Notes: generated by a model not told the origin, from the letters alone. DNA of 17,517 nt from Pseudomonadota bacterium (GCA_009928265.1 RFPR01000034.1:1-17517); one strand, 5' to 3'. Shown: positions 1 to 7,921, numbered from the stretch's first letter. Numbers and translations: made by a program.

Positions 1-44
1 CCGGAGGCATCCAAAGTGGAGAGGTCGATCTGTGTGTCGGACAT
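1..44 (-). CDS. Start of an unidentified gene (partial)
   Basis: An ATG on the minus strand at 44 opens a frame reading MSDTQIDLSTLDAS that runs off the left edge. It lies 48 bases beyond the stop of the FtsB-like gene in the same direction. Its leader (AGTTTTACTTTTTC directly against the ATG) has the T-rich, C-capped form seen at other starts in this window, which is the main reason to believe the start. Fourteen codons are too few to recognise a family, so no function is proposed. Confidence 0.5.
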   Translation of the reverse strand, partial: MSDTQIDLSTLDAS

Positions 45-92
45 GAAAAAGTAAAACTGCAGCCCAAAGAGCGGCCGCCTAAAATGATCCGC

Positions 93-443
93 TCAGGATC
101 GAGGCTTTGCGTTGCCGAGGCGGAAAATTGTCTCCCCGTCCTTCATGAGATCCAGTTTGTCTCGGGCGATGAGTTCGAGGTACTGGGGGTCGGTCTGGAG
201 AAGCTTCACTTCCTGTTCGTGCTCCGAGCTTTTCTTTTTAAGATCGGCCAGATGTTGCTGTTGGGCAGCCAGATCCTTCTTCATGAAAGCAAGGCGTGCC
301 CATTCTGGGTAAAACCAGAATCCAATGGTTAGCAACAAAGCCACCGTGATGAGCGCCCACATGACACGCGTCGCGACGGGGAGAAACTCCCCGCCGGAAG
401 AACGGCGTACATTGGGTTGATGCATCGCGGTGGTGTGAACCAT
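93..443 (-). CDS. FtsB/DivIC-type septum formation initiator
   Basis: A 116-residue bitopic protein. It has a short N-terminal cytoplasmic stretch, one hydrophobic segment at about residues 28-45, then a charged heptad-like helix rich in Lys, Gln and Glu (about 53-83), and a C-terminal block (LQTDPQYLELIARDKLDLM, then GETIF). This order is that of FtsB/DivIC division proteins, which form a periplasmic coiled coil in the divisome and recruit late division proteins. The start at 443 lies 10 bases after the eno stop, and eno next to ftsB is a common bacterial arrangement. An in-frame ATG at 425 is an alternative start. Neither start has a purine-rich ribosome site; the bases before 443 are AAGCCTCCTG. 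The family call is good, but assignment to FtsB rather than DivIC is not possible by eye. Confidence 0.8.
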   Translation of the reverse strand: MVHTTAMHQPNVRRSSGGEFLPVATRVMWALITVALLLTIGFWFYPEWARLAFMKKDLAAQQQHLADLKKKSSEHEQEVKLLQTDPQYLELIARDKLDLMKDGETIFRLGNAKPRS

Positions 444-453
444 CAGGAGGCTT

Positions 454-1740
454 TTAGCACCTCAGCTTGCCGCCGTAAACAGCATCTTCACCGAGTTGCT
501 CCTCGATGCGGAGGAGCTGGTTGTACTTGGCGACGCGGTCGGTGCGGCAGAGGGAGCCGGTCTTGATCTGGCCGGCATTCGTGGCGACGGCGATATCGGA
601 GATCGTCGTGTCCTCGGTTTCGCCGGAGCGGTGACTGATGACGGCGGTGTAGCGGTTTTCCTTGGCGAGTTCGACAGCGTCGAAGGTCTCGGTGAGGGAG
701 CCGATCTGGTTCACCTTCACGAGGATCGAGTTGGCGACACCCTTCTCGATGCCCTTGCGCAGGAAGTCGACGTTCGTCACAAAGAGATCGTCACCCACGA
801 GTTGCACTTTGTCTCCGAGTGCCTCGGTGAGGAGCTTCCAGGTCGCCCAGTCGTTCTCGGCGCAGCCGTCCTCGATCGAGATGATCGGGTACTTGGCGCA
901 GAGCTTCTTGTAGAACGCGACGAGTTCAGCTCCCGTGCGGACGCTGCCGTCGGACTTCTTGAAGACATACTTCTTCTTGGCGGCGTCATAGAACTCGCTC
1001 GAGGCCACGTCGAGGGCGATGGCGATCTGGTCGCCGAACTTGTAACCGGCCTTCTTCACCGCGAGGGCGATGGAGTCGAGAGCATCCTCCGCACCCTTGA
1101 GCTTGGGAGCAAAGCCGCCCTCGTCACCGATAGCTGTGGAGAGACCACGGTCCTTGAGCACTCCCTTGAGTGCGTGAAAGATCTCGGTGCCGGCGCGCAG
1201 TGCTTCGGAAAACGTGGGAAGTCCCTTGGGGACGATCATGAACTCCTGGAAGTCGATCGGGGCATCCGAGTGAGCGCCACCGTTGAGAATATTCATCATC
1301 GGGACCGGCAGCACTTTGGCGTTGGGGCCGCCAAGGTACTTGTAAAGGGGTAGGCCCACCTGGGTGGCGGCGGCGCGGGCGACGGCCATGGAAACGCCAA
1401 GGATGGCATTGGCGCCAAGCTTCTTCTTGGTCGGGGTGCCGTCGATCTCAAGCATCAGCTTGTCGATGGTGATCTGATCGAGGGCGTTGTAGCCGACGAG
1501 TTCGGGTGCGATGTGATCGATGACATTGCGAACGGCTTTGCTGACGCCCTTGCCGAGATAGCGGGTCTTCACCCCGTCACGGAGTTCGACGGCCTCGTGC
1601 TCACCGGTGGAGGCCCCGCTCGGAACGGCGGCACGGCCCACGGCGCCGCCAGCCAAATGGACGTCGGCTTCAAGGGTGGGATTTCCGCGGGAATCAAGGA
1701 TCTCGCGGGCGTGGATTGCTGTGATGGTGGTGTCGTTCAT
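454..1740 (-). CDS. eno: Enolase (phosphopyruvate hydratase)
   Basis: Interconverts 2-phosphoglycerate and phosphoenolpyruvate in glycolysis and gluconeogenesis, in the cytoplasm. The 428-residue length is normal for bacterial enolase. The frame starts with the typical AREILDSRGNPT block and has the flexible active-site loop at PSGAST (40-45). The catalytic residues are Glu207 in GDEGG and Lys342 in LVKVNQIG. The Mg ligands Asp244, Glu290 (SIEDG) and Asp317 (GDDLF) are present, as is the C-terminal SHRSGETEDTTI signature (369-380). Nothing essential is missing. The gene is followed after 10 bases by the FtsB-like gene and is probably cotranscribed with it. Its 5' leader carries a 15-base tandem repeat and no Shine-Dalgarno sequence. 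Confidence 0.98.
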   Translation of the reverse strand: MNDTTITAIHAREILDSRGNPTLEADVHLAGGAVGRAAVPSGASTGEHEAVELRDGVKTRYLGKGVSKAVRNVIDHIAPELVGYNALDQITIDKLMLEIDGTPTKKKLGANAILGVSMAVARAAATQVGLPLYKYLGGPNAKVLPVPMMNILNGGAHSDAPIDFQEFMIVPKGLPTFSEALRAGTEIFHALKGVLKDRGLSTAIGDEGGFAPKLKGAEDALDSIALAVKKAGYKFGDQIAIALDVASSEFYDAAKKKYVFKKSDGSVRTGAELVAFYKKLCAKYPIISIEDGCAENDWATWKLLTEALGDKVQLVGDDLFVTNVDFLRKGIEKGVANSILVKVNQIGSLTETFDAVELAKENRYTAVISHRSGETEDTTISDIAVATNAGQIKTGSLCRTDRVAKYNQLLRIEEQLGEDAVYGGKLRC

Positions 1741-1743
1741 GGT

Positions 1744-1772
1744 TTTTAAGGCTGAAGGTTTTAAGACTGAAG
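1744..1772 (-). repeat. 15-base tandem repeat in the eno leader
   Basis: Two copies of a 14-base unit, written on the plus strand as TTTTAAGRCTGAAG, occupy 1744-1757 and 1759-1772, a period of 15 with one substitution. On the coding (minus) strand this is a C+T-rich CTTCAGYCTTAAAA repeat that ends three bases before the eno ATG. No purine-rich ribosome-binding sequence lies between it and the start. The repeat is seen directly; a role in translation is an inference. Confidence 0.8.
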
Positions 1773-1799
1773 ACTATGGAGCTGGAAGCAAGTTTTGTG

Positions 1800-3668
1800 C
1801 TAAGCGCTGACCTTGCCTAGGGCATCGATGTCCGAGAAGGGGGCGATCGAGGTGATCTTCATGGCGCGCATCTCCTTGCCATCGGCGGGAAGTTCAATGG
1901 TATCACCGGACTTTTTGCCCAGCAGTGCCTTGCCGATACCTGCCAGATACGAGACCCAGCCCTTCTCGGGAACACTATCCCAGGCACCCAGGATGCTGTA
2001 AGTCTCGCTGGCTCCGCCGGAGGCGGGTTCCAGGGTGACGACCGTTCCGATCGAGACCTGGGTCGTATCGGTGTTCTCAAAGTTTGTACCGCGTGCATTG
2101 CCGAGCATGAGTTCCAGTTCGCCCTTCTGGCGGTTCAGGACAGCCTGCTGTTCCTTCGCGGACTTGAACTCGAAGTTCTCGCGCAGATCGCCATAGGAAC
2201 GGGCCGTCGCGATGTCTCGGATGTTCTGCGGGATGAGGACCTTCTCGATGTGCTCGAGCTCTTCCTTGCGTCGCTGAAGACTGGCCCACGAGACCACAAG
2301 ACTTTCACCCTTCTTTTCAGTAGGTGCGTCGTGATCCCCGGTGACGAGGGATTCGAGCTCGGGATGAACCTTCAGGATGCGGGCAAGCAGGGAGCGGCGG
2401 TTCAGGTCGGCGAAGACGGGACTGAGCATTACCTTGCGGATGGCCTGGCGAGCGGAATCTCGCTCCGCCTTGCCGAGCAGGTCGGCCACGAGTTCCTTGT
2501 CCTCGAAAAGATATTCCTCGAGGCGCTTGCTCTTGATGTCGGAATGGAGGTCGGTCTCCATGGCAGCGAGGATTGCTGCAAAGAGCTCTTCGTCGACAAG
2601 CTCGGGCAGGGTCTTGGCTCGCTCCTTGCAAAGCCAGAGAAGGAAATCGCTCGAGGCGGAGCGCTCACGGATGAGCTTGCGGGTGTGGTCGGCGAAGGCT
2701 TCACGCTTGTCGTGGGAGGAGAAGAGCTTGAAGGTCTCGCCGCTGAGGCGGGGCTCGGAAGTGCGCAGGAGCTTGAGCGCACGATCTTCCCAGTCGGAGG
2801 GGAAGGCTTCGGGAAGAGCCTCCAGCACCTTGGAATACTTTGCGGCTGGAATTTCGCCGAAGATCTCCCCGAGTTTTGAAGGGGAGCCCGCGAGGAAGGA
2901 GGCGATGGACGCCGCCTCGGGACCCGGCTTGAGGGCATCGTGGCGTGAGCAGATCTCATCGCGGATGACGAGAAGCTCGATCGCCTTGGCCAGATGGACC
3001 TTGCCGCCCCGCTTGGCGGCCTCCTCGACCTCGGCGGCGAGGGAGCGGAGTTCATCCACTTCCTTGGCAAAGTCGTTCAGGGACTTCATCGCGGTGTCGA
3101 GCGCGGAGACCTGTTCCTTCGGATGACGGGCCTCGCGGAACTGACTGATGAGGCGTTCGTGGGGGTTCTGGGCGGTTTCCTGGAGAACGATCGGATCTCC
3201 TTTCTTGGCAGGGATGAGGAAATGGCCATCGGTCTTGAGCTTCTTCTTGGCGCTGTCGAACCACTTCTTGAAGCCGGCTGCGTCAAAGACCGCGGGGACC
3301 AGAGTTGCCGCGATCTCGTCCGCGGTCGCCTTTCCGGCGTGGTCGGCGAGGATCGATCGGATGAGACCCACGGGATCTGATAACGCATGCTCCTTCACGG
3401 CTGCCGCGTCGTTGGCAGTGCGGGCGAGAATATGCTCGCCGGGAATGAAGGTCAGAGTATCGGCCGCGTACTGAAGCTGCATCGGGTGACCTTTTTTCGA
3501 TCCGAAATCGATCGTGATCTGCCCGGTGATGAGTTCCCAGGCGGCGATTTTTCCAAATCCCCAACTGCGGTGGGTGACGAAGGCGCCGGGCGTAAGTTTC
3601 TGGAGGGCTTCGGCGTGGGCGGCGGTGATCTTACCGGCTTCGATGTAGGGATTCAGGTCTTCGCTCAT
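1800..3668 (-). CDS. greA: Giant GreA-type transcript cleavage factor with N-terminal extension
   Basis: A 622-residue protein whose last ~167 residues are a complete GreA. The coiled-coil hairpin (about 460-525) contains IPQNIRDIATARSYGDLREN, whose acidic tip residues Asp494 and Glu497 in GDLREN are those that help RNA polymerase cleave backtracked transcripts. The FKBP-like domain follows (about 535-612, with GWVSYLAGIGKALLGKKSGD). Ordinary GreA is about 160 residues. The extra ~455 residues begin with a small beta-rich module (about 27-75, PGAFVTHRSWGFGKI) resembling SH3/Tudor-like modules of transcription proteins, followed by a long helical, charged region. Long GreA proteins of this type are known from Chlamydiae and relatives, which supports a PVC origin. 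The start at 3668 sits just behind a GC-rich hairpin. The GreA call is firm; the N-terminal role is unknown. Confidence 0.9.
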   Translation of the reverse strand: MSEDLNPYIEAGKITAAHAEALQKLTPGAFVTHRSWGFGKIAAWELITGQITIDFGSKKGHPMQLQYAADTLTFIPGEHILARTANDAAAVKEHALSDPVGLIRSILADHAGKATADEIAATLVPAVFDAAGFKKWFDSAKKKLKTDGHFLIPAKKGDPIVLQETAQNPHERLISQFREARHPKEQVSALDTAMKSLNDFAKEVDELRSLAAEVEEAAKRGGKVHLAKAIELLVIRDEICSRHDALKPGPEAASIASFLAGSPSKLGEIFGEIPAAKYSKVLEALPEAFPSDWEDRALKLLRTSEPRLSGETFKLFSSHDKREAFADHTRKLIRERSASSDFLLWLCKERAKTLPELVDEELFAAILAAMETDLHSDIKSKRLEEYLFEDKELVADLLGKAERDSARQAIRKVMLSPVFADLNRRSLLARILKVHPELESLVTGDHDAPTEKKGESLVVSWASLQRRKEELEHIEKVLIPQNIRDIATARSYGDLRENFEFKSAKEQQAVLNRQKGELELMLGNARGTNFENTDTTQVSIGTVVTLEPASGGASETYSILGAWDSVPEKGWVSYLAGIGKALLGKKSGDTIELPADGKEMRAMKITSIAPFSDIDALGKVSA

Positions 3669-3672
3669 GAGT

Positions 3673-3695
3673 GCGCGGATTCTAGGAGCCCGCGC
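3673..3695 (-). promoter_or_regulatory. GC-rich inverted repeat just upstream of the greA start
   Basis: GCGCGG at 3673-3678 and CCGCGC at 3690-3695 form a perfect 6-bp stem with an 11-base loop. On the greA-coding strand the stem ends 4 bases before the ATG, where it could hinder ribosome entry. No T-run follows on that strand, so it does not look like a terminator for the preceding gene. On the coding strand it is preceded by a pyrimidine-only stretch (CTTCTTCTCTT). The pairing is seen; regulation is inferred. Confidence 0.35.
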
Positions 3696-3725
3696 GCTGT
3701 AAGAGAAGAAGATAAGAGGATTCGG

Positions 3726-4343
3726 TCAGGATTCAGCCAGATGTGCGCAAAGAGCGTTGCGATCGGCAAGGTGGATGAGTGTGCCCTCACGTGAGAGCAG
3801 ACCGAAGCCCTCCCCATAGGAGGGGCCGTTCACCACGCAGGAGTCGGTGGCGCAGGCTGAGATCTGGGCTCGTCCCGCGGCAAGAGCCTCTTCCTTGTTG
3901 CCCGAGGCCTCAAATTTCCATCCTGTGATCCGTGCGTCGGGAAACCAAGAGCGCATGTTCGGCAGGAGTTTCGGGGTCGGCTCGAGGGTCAGCGTCAGGG
4001 CTCCCTCCTTGGTGGGGATTTTGCCGGTGCCTGCGCCTGGAAGATAGAAGTCACTTACCGCGGCGGCGTGATAGACGGCATTGATCCGAGTTTCGTCCGC
4101 GAGCTTTTCTAGGGCCAGGCGAATATCTTCGGTCGTGGTGAAGGGGATCAACCGGATCTTGTCGTTGGCAAGCGGGATGGGGGATGCCGTCGCTCCAGTC
4201 CCACGCAGGGCAATGACCTGATGTCCCCGTGCGGCAAGGGTCTCTGCGATCAAGGTGCCGAGCTCCCCGGTTGAGCGGTTACTGATCAACCGCATGGCAT
4301 CGAGTGGTTCCTGCGTCGGGCCGATGGTGACGAGAACGGACAT
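3726..4343 (-). CDS. Stand-alone phosphopantothenate-cysteine ligase (CoaB-like)
   Basis: CoaB joins cysteine to 4'-phosphopantothenate in coenzyme A synthesis. Recognisable blocks are the nucleotide-binding start VTIGPTQEPLD (5-15) with SNRSTGELG (21-29), AAAVSDFY (93-100), KIPTKEGALTLTLEPTPKLL (108-127) and VVNGPSYGEGFG (170-181). All match the C-terminal half of the usual CoaBC fusion. The N-terminal flavin-binding CoaC half is absent, so decarboxylation needs a CoaC elsewhere. The frame is open to 4448, but the CoaB homology starts at the ATG at 4343, 11 bases after the hydrolase stop; I chose that start, giving 205 residues. The leader CCTTTCTCCT against the ATG has no Shine-Dalgarno. 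ATP-dependent and CTP-dependent ligase types cannot be told apart here. Confidence 0.82.
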   Translation of the reverse strand: MSVLVTIGPTQEPLDAMRLISNRSTGELGTLIAETLAARGHQVIALRGTGATASPIPLANDKIRLIPFTTTEDIRLALEKLADETRINAVYHAAAVSDFYLPGAGTGKIPTKEGALTLTLEPTPKLLPNMRSWFPDARITGWKFEASGNKEEALAAGRAQISACATDSCVVNGPSYGEGFGLLSREGTLIHLADRNALCAHLAES

Positions 4344-4354
4344 AGGAGAAAGGC

Positions 4355-5329
4355 TTACAGATAGCGTTCCGTTTCCTTCAGGGCGAGATTCATCGCCCGG
4401 TAGCCGAAGTGTCCTTGATTGACTTCCAGATAGCGGGCGCCGCCCCAACTTTCGCAGAGCGCGCTCAGGGATTCGGGAGGGGAGAGTCGGTCGTGGGTGC
4501 CGCCGATCACGGTGATCCGATCGGGAGGTGTGAGTGGGCGGCGCATGGCCGGGGCGCTCAGGTGGGCATGATGAGCGAGATCATGGGGATGGATACCATT
4601 CTTTATCAGTAATCCGGACATCATCGTGCTGGCTGGACTGCCGAAGGTGGCATGGGGAACATCGGCCACTGGCTGGAGGAGAACCGCGAAATCAACCAGC
4701 TCTAGTCCTAGGCTCAGCGCGGCGACCCATCCCCCGTAACTGGTCCCCATCAGGGCGGTGCGTGAAGAGCCGTTGGCCCGTGCCCAACGGAGAAGCTGGC
4801 GTAGCTCGATGACCGATTGTCTCAGGGCTTCCGCATTCCTGACGAGATCCGAGGTGATGGTCAGGGCTCCGTTGGCATAGCCACGTGGGGTCCGGCTATA
4901 GTGATAAGGAAGATGGGGGAAGAGGACATTCCAACCTCGGGCCGTGAACCGCGCCGCAATCCGGCGGTAGCCGAAGTCGCTGGCAGACATTAATGCATGC
5001 AACAGAACAAGGGTGGGGCGATCACCTGGAATGTCCGATTTAAAGAATAGAGCCATTGCTTTATGATTCTCCGGGTAGTCATCCCGGATCGGAGAATTCC
5101 AGCTCAGCTTGGATCCCTTAAGGTGCCACTCTGGCGCAGGTAATGTCCGATTCTCTTCGGGTGTCGCGTAATACTGTGCCGCTTCCAGCGCTTGGCATTC
5201 CAAGAGGTACTTTTCCAGCCGCTCTCGAGTCACTGCATGGCCTCGCAGGCGCCATTGGGAGAAGTTCATCAGCGTGCACATGGCGGCATCCATCCCGGCA
5301 TGAATGGCATAGTCAAATGTCCGGATCAT
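4355..5329 (-). CDS. Alpha/beta hydrolase of unknown substrate
   Basis: A 324-residue protein with an alpha/beta-hydrolase core. The first strand is at TLVLLHALMSASDF (106-119). The nucleophile elbow GTSYGGW (195-201) places Ser197 as nucleophile. The candidate acid is Asp280 in GGTHDRLSPP and the candidate base is His307 in NQGHFGY, so a full Ser-Asp-His triad is present. The first ~90 residues precede the fold and contain no clear signal peptide; the protein is probably cytoplasmic. Its start overlaps the stop of the acyltransferase gene by 4 bases (ATGA), so the two are probably translationally coupled and may act on related acyl lipids or esters; that link is inference. The substrate cannot be read from the sequence. 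Confidence 0.8.
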   Translation of the reverse strand: MIRTFDYAIHAGMDAAMCTLMNFSQWRLRGHAVTRERLEKYLLECQALEAAQYYATPEENRTLPAPEWHLKGSKLSWNSPIRDDYPENHKAMALFFKSDIPGDRPTLVLLHALMSASDFGYRRIAARFTARGWNVLFPHLPYHYSRTPRGYANGALTITSDLVRNAEALRQSVIELRQLLRWARANGSSRTALMGTSYGGWVAALSLGLELVDFAVLLQPVADVPHATFGSPASTMMSGLLIKNGIHPHDLAHHAHLSAPAMRRPLTPPDRITVIGGTHDRLSPPESLSALCESWGGARYLEVNQGHFGYRAMNLALKETERYL

Positions 5330-6090
5330 GGATGAATACCCTTTCTAGCCTGGGGAGTCTGAGGAAGATCTTCGGGAGAAAGTCCGAAGCGCGCGACGGC
5401 CTCCTTTTGCAGGGAAACGAAAGCCCGTGAAAGTTCTTCGGCAAAGCGTTCCCGGGCACCCGGTTGGCGAGCGTCCTGTTTCGGTGGTTCGACCGCGTCA
5501 CCAATGACCAGATAGATCGGTGTACGCCGCAGCCAGTTGACCGGTTTGTAGAGGCGATCACTCCCGATGAGTGCGCAGGGTATCACGGGGGCGCCGCTCA
5601 TGATGCTCAGGGCGGCGAGTCCGGGCTTCATCGGGGCACCATTGAGAATGGAATATTCACCGGCACGGATACCCCCCTCGGGAAAGATTCCGATCACCCG
5701 GCCATCCTCTAGTCGGTGGAGGGCGGTTCGTAACGAGGTCCGGTCACCCCCGCCCCGGTCGACGGGGATGCAGTTTAATCGAGTAAAGACCCCTCTCCAG
5801 AAGGGGGTGCCGAAAAGTTCCCCCATGGCCATCCAGTCGAGCCTTCTGGGGAAGAAACCGCTCATGATCGGGGGATCGAAATGACTGATATGGTTGGAGG
5901 CCATGATCAGCATGCCTCTTCTGGGAACGGAAGCGAGTTCCACGACCCGGACTCGGCAAGCGATCAAGAAGAGAAGCCTGCATCCCTTAATTACTATCCA
6001 GTGAAAAGCCGTGCGTAGGATCCGCTCCGGAAGCGGACCGCGGGAATGGAGGCGAGTAACTTCCACCGCCATGCCGGATTTCCTGCTCAT
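5326..6090 (-). CDS. PlsC-type lysophospholipid acyltransferase
   Basis: Belongs to the 1-acyl-glycerol-3-phosphate acyltransferase family, which transfers a fatty acyl group to lysophosphatidate or related acceptors at the inner membrane. The catalytic NHxxxxD motif is NHISHFDPP (66-74; His67, Asp72), and the acceptor-binding motif is FPEGGIR (136-142). A hydrophobic stretch at about 31-46 before the motif could anchor it. At 254 residues the size is typical. Two starts are possible: ATG at 6090, and ATG at 6072, which has AGGA nine bases upstream and is the only faintly Shine-Dalgarno-like site I saw here. The gene follows the uracil-DNA glycosylase by about 40 bases and overlaps the hydrolase by 4. 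Homologues with these motifs also acylate other lipids, so plsC is not certain. Confidence 0.88.
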   Translation of the reverse strand: MSRKSGMAVEVTRLHSRGPLPERILRTAFHWIVIKGCRLLFLIACRVRVVELASVPRRGMLIMASNHISHFDPPIMSGFFPRRLDWMAMGELFGTPFWRGVFTRLNCIPVDRGGGDRTSLRTALHRLEDGRVIGIFPEGGIRAGEYSILNGAPMKPGLAALSIMSGAPVIPCALIGSDRLYKPVNWLRRTPIYLVIGDAVEPPKQDARQPGARERFAEELSRAFVSLQKEAVARFGLSPEDLPQTPQARKGIHP

Positions 6091-6130
6091 GCCGATGGTG
6101 CGTTTTCCGGCGCTGAAAGGCTCTCAGGCT

Positions 6131-7021
6131 TCAAGCCTTCTCCAGAAAATATCCACGCTGTTTGGCGCTGATCGGTCGGCCGAGTTTTTCCAGCACCAGC
6201 AGCATGTCCTCCCAAACCTTCCTCTTCTCGGCCATGGTCTGGTTGCGGAGCAGGTAGGCAGGATGATAGGTCGGCATGAGCGGGACGCCGTGGTAGTCGA
6301 GCCACTTGCCGCGCACATCGCGCATGGTACGCGGTTCGCCGAGCAGGCCCTCGACCGCAGTGAGTCCGAGGGCAACGATGACCTTCGGCTTGATGAGATC
6401 GATCTGATCCCGCAGCCACGGCAGGCAGGTCGCCATCTCGGCGGGCTTTGGCTTGCGATTGCCAGCTTCACCCGCCGGCATGTTGGGGCGGCATTTCAGG
6501 ACATTGGCGATGAAGATCTCCTCGCGGGTGTACTCCATCGCTCCGATGATTCGGGTCAGGAGCTGTCCCGCCTTGCCCACGAAGGGCTCGCCGCGCAGAT
6601 CCTCCTCCTCACCGGGGGCCTCGCCGACGAAGAGCAATTCCGAGAAGGGATTGCCGACTCCGTAGACCACCTGCGTGCGGCTTGTCACCAGATGGGTGCA
6701 GTTGGTGCAGGCGAGGATCTTTGTTTTGAGTTCCGCCAGTTTGGCCAGGCGGCCGTCATCGCCTGTCGAGGGTTTTCCGGAGGCAGGTGCAGACGATTGT
6801 GCTGCTGGCGGTGCCGGGGCAACCACGGCAGCGGCCGCAGATGCCGGATCCTTTTTGATAAAGGAATCGGGAAGCGAAAAGAGCTGGTCCAGGGCCGCGC
6901 GACTCGCGACGGGGGTGGCACGGAGGGATTTCTTCATGTCGTTGAGAATCGGGAGAACGGCATCGAGGGCCTCATCAAGTTCTTGGGGAAGACCGGGGCG
7001 GTCGGAATTCATGGCGCTCAT
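6131..7021 (-). CDS. Family-4 uracil-DNA glycosylase with N-terminal extension
   Basis: Removes uracil from DNA to start base-excision repair. The family-4 iron-sulfur enzyme is shown by four cysteines at C105-x2-C108, C177 (VLKCRPN) and C199. The active-site motif VGEAPGEEED (132-141) and the second motif TYHPAYLL (251-258) are both intact. The catalytic core starts near residue 95. The preceding ~94 residues contain an Ala/Pro-rich linker (about 60-85) after a short helical segment and are longer than the core enzyme needs. The start at 7021 overlaps the stop of the pseudouridine synthase frame (ATGA), implying translational coupling. A second in-frame ATG lies at 7012. Confidence 0.93.
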   Translation of the reverse strand: MSAMNSDRPGLPQELDEALDAVLPILNDMKKSLRATPVASRAALDQLFSLPDSFIKKDPASAAAAVVAPAPPAAQSSAPASGKPSTGDDGRLAKLAELKTKILACTNCTHLVTSRTQVVYGVGNPFSELLFVGEAPGEEEDLRGEPFVGKAGQLLTRIIGAMEYTREEIFIANVLKCRPNMPAGEAGNRKPKPAEMATCLPWLRDQIDLIKPKVIVALGLTAVEGLLGEPRTMRDVRGKWLDYHGVPLMPTYHPAYLLRNQTMAEKRKVWEDMLLVLEKLGRPISAKQRGYFLEKA

Positions 7022-7921
7022 GCTGCCTTTGGCGGGGGAGGGGGAACGAGATCAAAATCCGCAGGGATCGGTGCCTCAAGCCGAAGAAGCTTCCCGGTCG
7101 AGGGATGCTCGAACTCGAGACGCCAGGCATGGAGCAGATGGCGGGCGAAGTGTTCGCGCCTGCCATAGAATGGGTCGCCGGCAATAGGGTGACCCAGATG
7201 GGTCAGATGGACGCGGATCTGATGGGTGCGTCCCGTGCGCGGCATGCAGGCCACAAGGGACCATCCTTCGCGTGATGCCAGCACCTCGTAATCAGTTACG
7301 GCATCGCGGCCCGAGGGAGGCTTCCGGATGGTCATGCGCTGACGATGAACGGGGTGGCGGCCGACGGGTTGGTCGATCGTTCCCCTACGATGACGCGGCA
7401 GGCCACGGACGATCGCAAGGTAGGTTTTCTTGACTTGGCGTTCGGCAAAGGCCGTGGCCAGCGCTGCATGGACCCGGTCGTTCTTGGCCACGACGATGCA
7501 TCCGCTCGTTTCTTTGTCGAGTCGGTGGACAATGCCGGGGCGATGCTCCTCCGATCCGGTCGAGAGTGATCCCGCATGGTGGAGCAGGGCGTTGACAAGC
7601 GTCCCGTTCTCATGGCCCGCCCCGAGGTGGACGACCATTCCGGCGGGTTTGTTCACCATGAAGGATGCTCAGGGGGATATCCTCCGGATGGGCCCCTGCC
7701 AGTGGCTTTGGTGCCTCCTCCTCGATCCGGAGGAGGTCTCCTTCGTGGATTTCCTCGCTGCTTCGGGCAGGTTTGCCGTTGAGCAGCACCCTCCCCGCCT
7801 TGACCAGTGATTGGATTTTCGAGCGGGAGAACGCCGGCAGGTGCCGGACCAGAATCATGTCGAGACGCTGGCGCGCATCCTCCGGACCTGCGGTGAATTC
7901 GTGAACGGAAGGATGGGTCAT
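7018..7921 (-). pseudogene. RluD-family 23S rRNA pseudouridine synthase, broken by deletion and frameshift
   Basis: The first frame (7921 down to about 7658) encodes the N-terminal S4 RNA-binding domain (about residues 18-68, FSRSKIQSLVKAGRVLLNGK) and the linker HPEDIPLSILH, then goes out of frame. The second frame picks up at 7659 with MVNKPAGMVVHLGAG and carries the whole catalytic core: GIVHRLDKETSG with the catalytic Asp, RTGRTHQIRVHL, and the C-terminal HPSTGKLLRLEAPIP. In intact RluD proteins about seven residues, of the type EDEDIIV, lie between the two parts; here only one extra base remains between CAT (7660-7658) and GTG AAC AAA. About 20 bases are therefore missing and the frame changes. 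The second frame could start alone at its ATG (7659), giving a catalytic domain of 213 residues without the S4 domain. A consensus-sequence error is possible. Whether it acts like RluD or another RluA-class enzyme cannot be told. Confidence 0.85.

Noticed and set aside
4344..4448. N-terminal extension of the CoaB-like frame
   Set aside because: The added residues are read from hydrolase coding sequence, are Arg/Ser-rich and precede the first conserved CoaB strand; the ATG at 4343 fits the family start.
6011..7168. A 385-codon plus-strand open frame across the acyltransferase and glycosylase genes
   Set aside because: It is antisense to two genes with clear catalytic motifs, has no recognisable domain and a low-complexity Gly/Arg/Cys-rich translation. 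GC-rich DNA commonly gives such shadow frames. The same holds for the long antisense frames over eno (496-1353) and greA (2250-3126).
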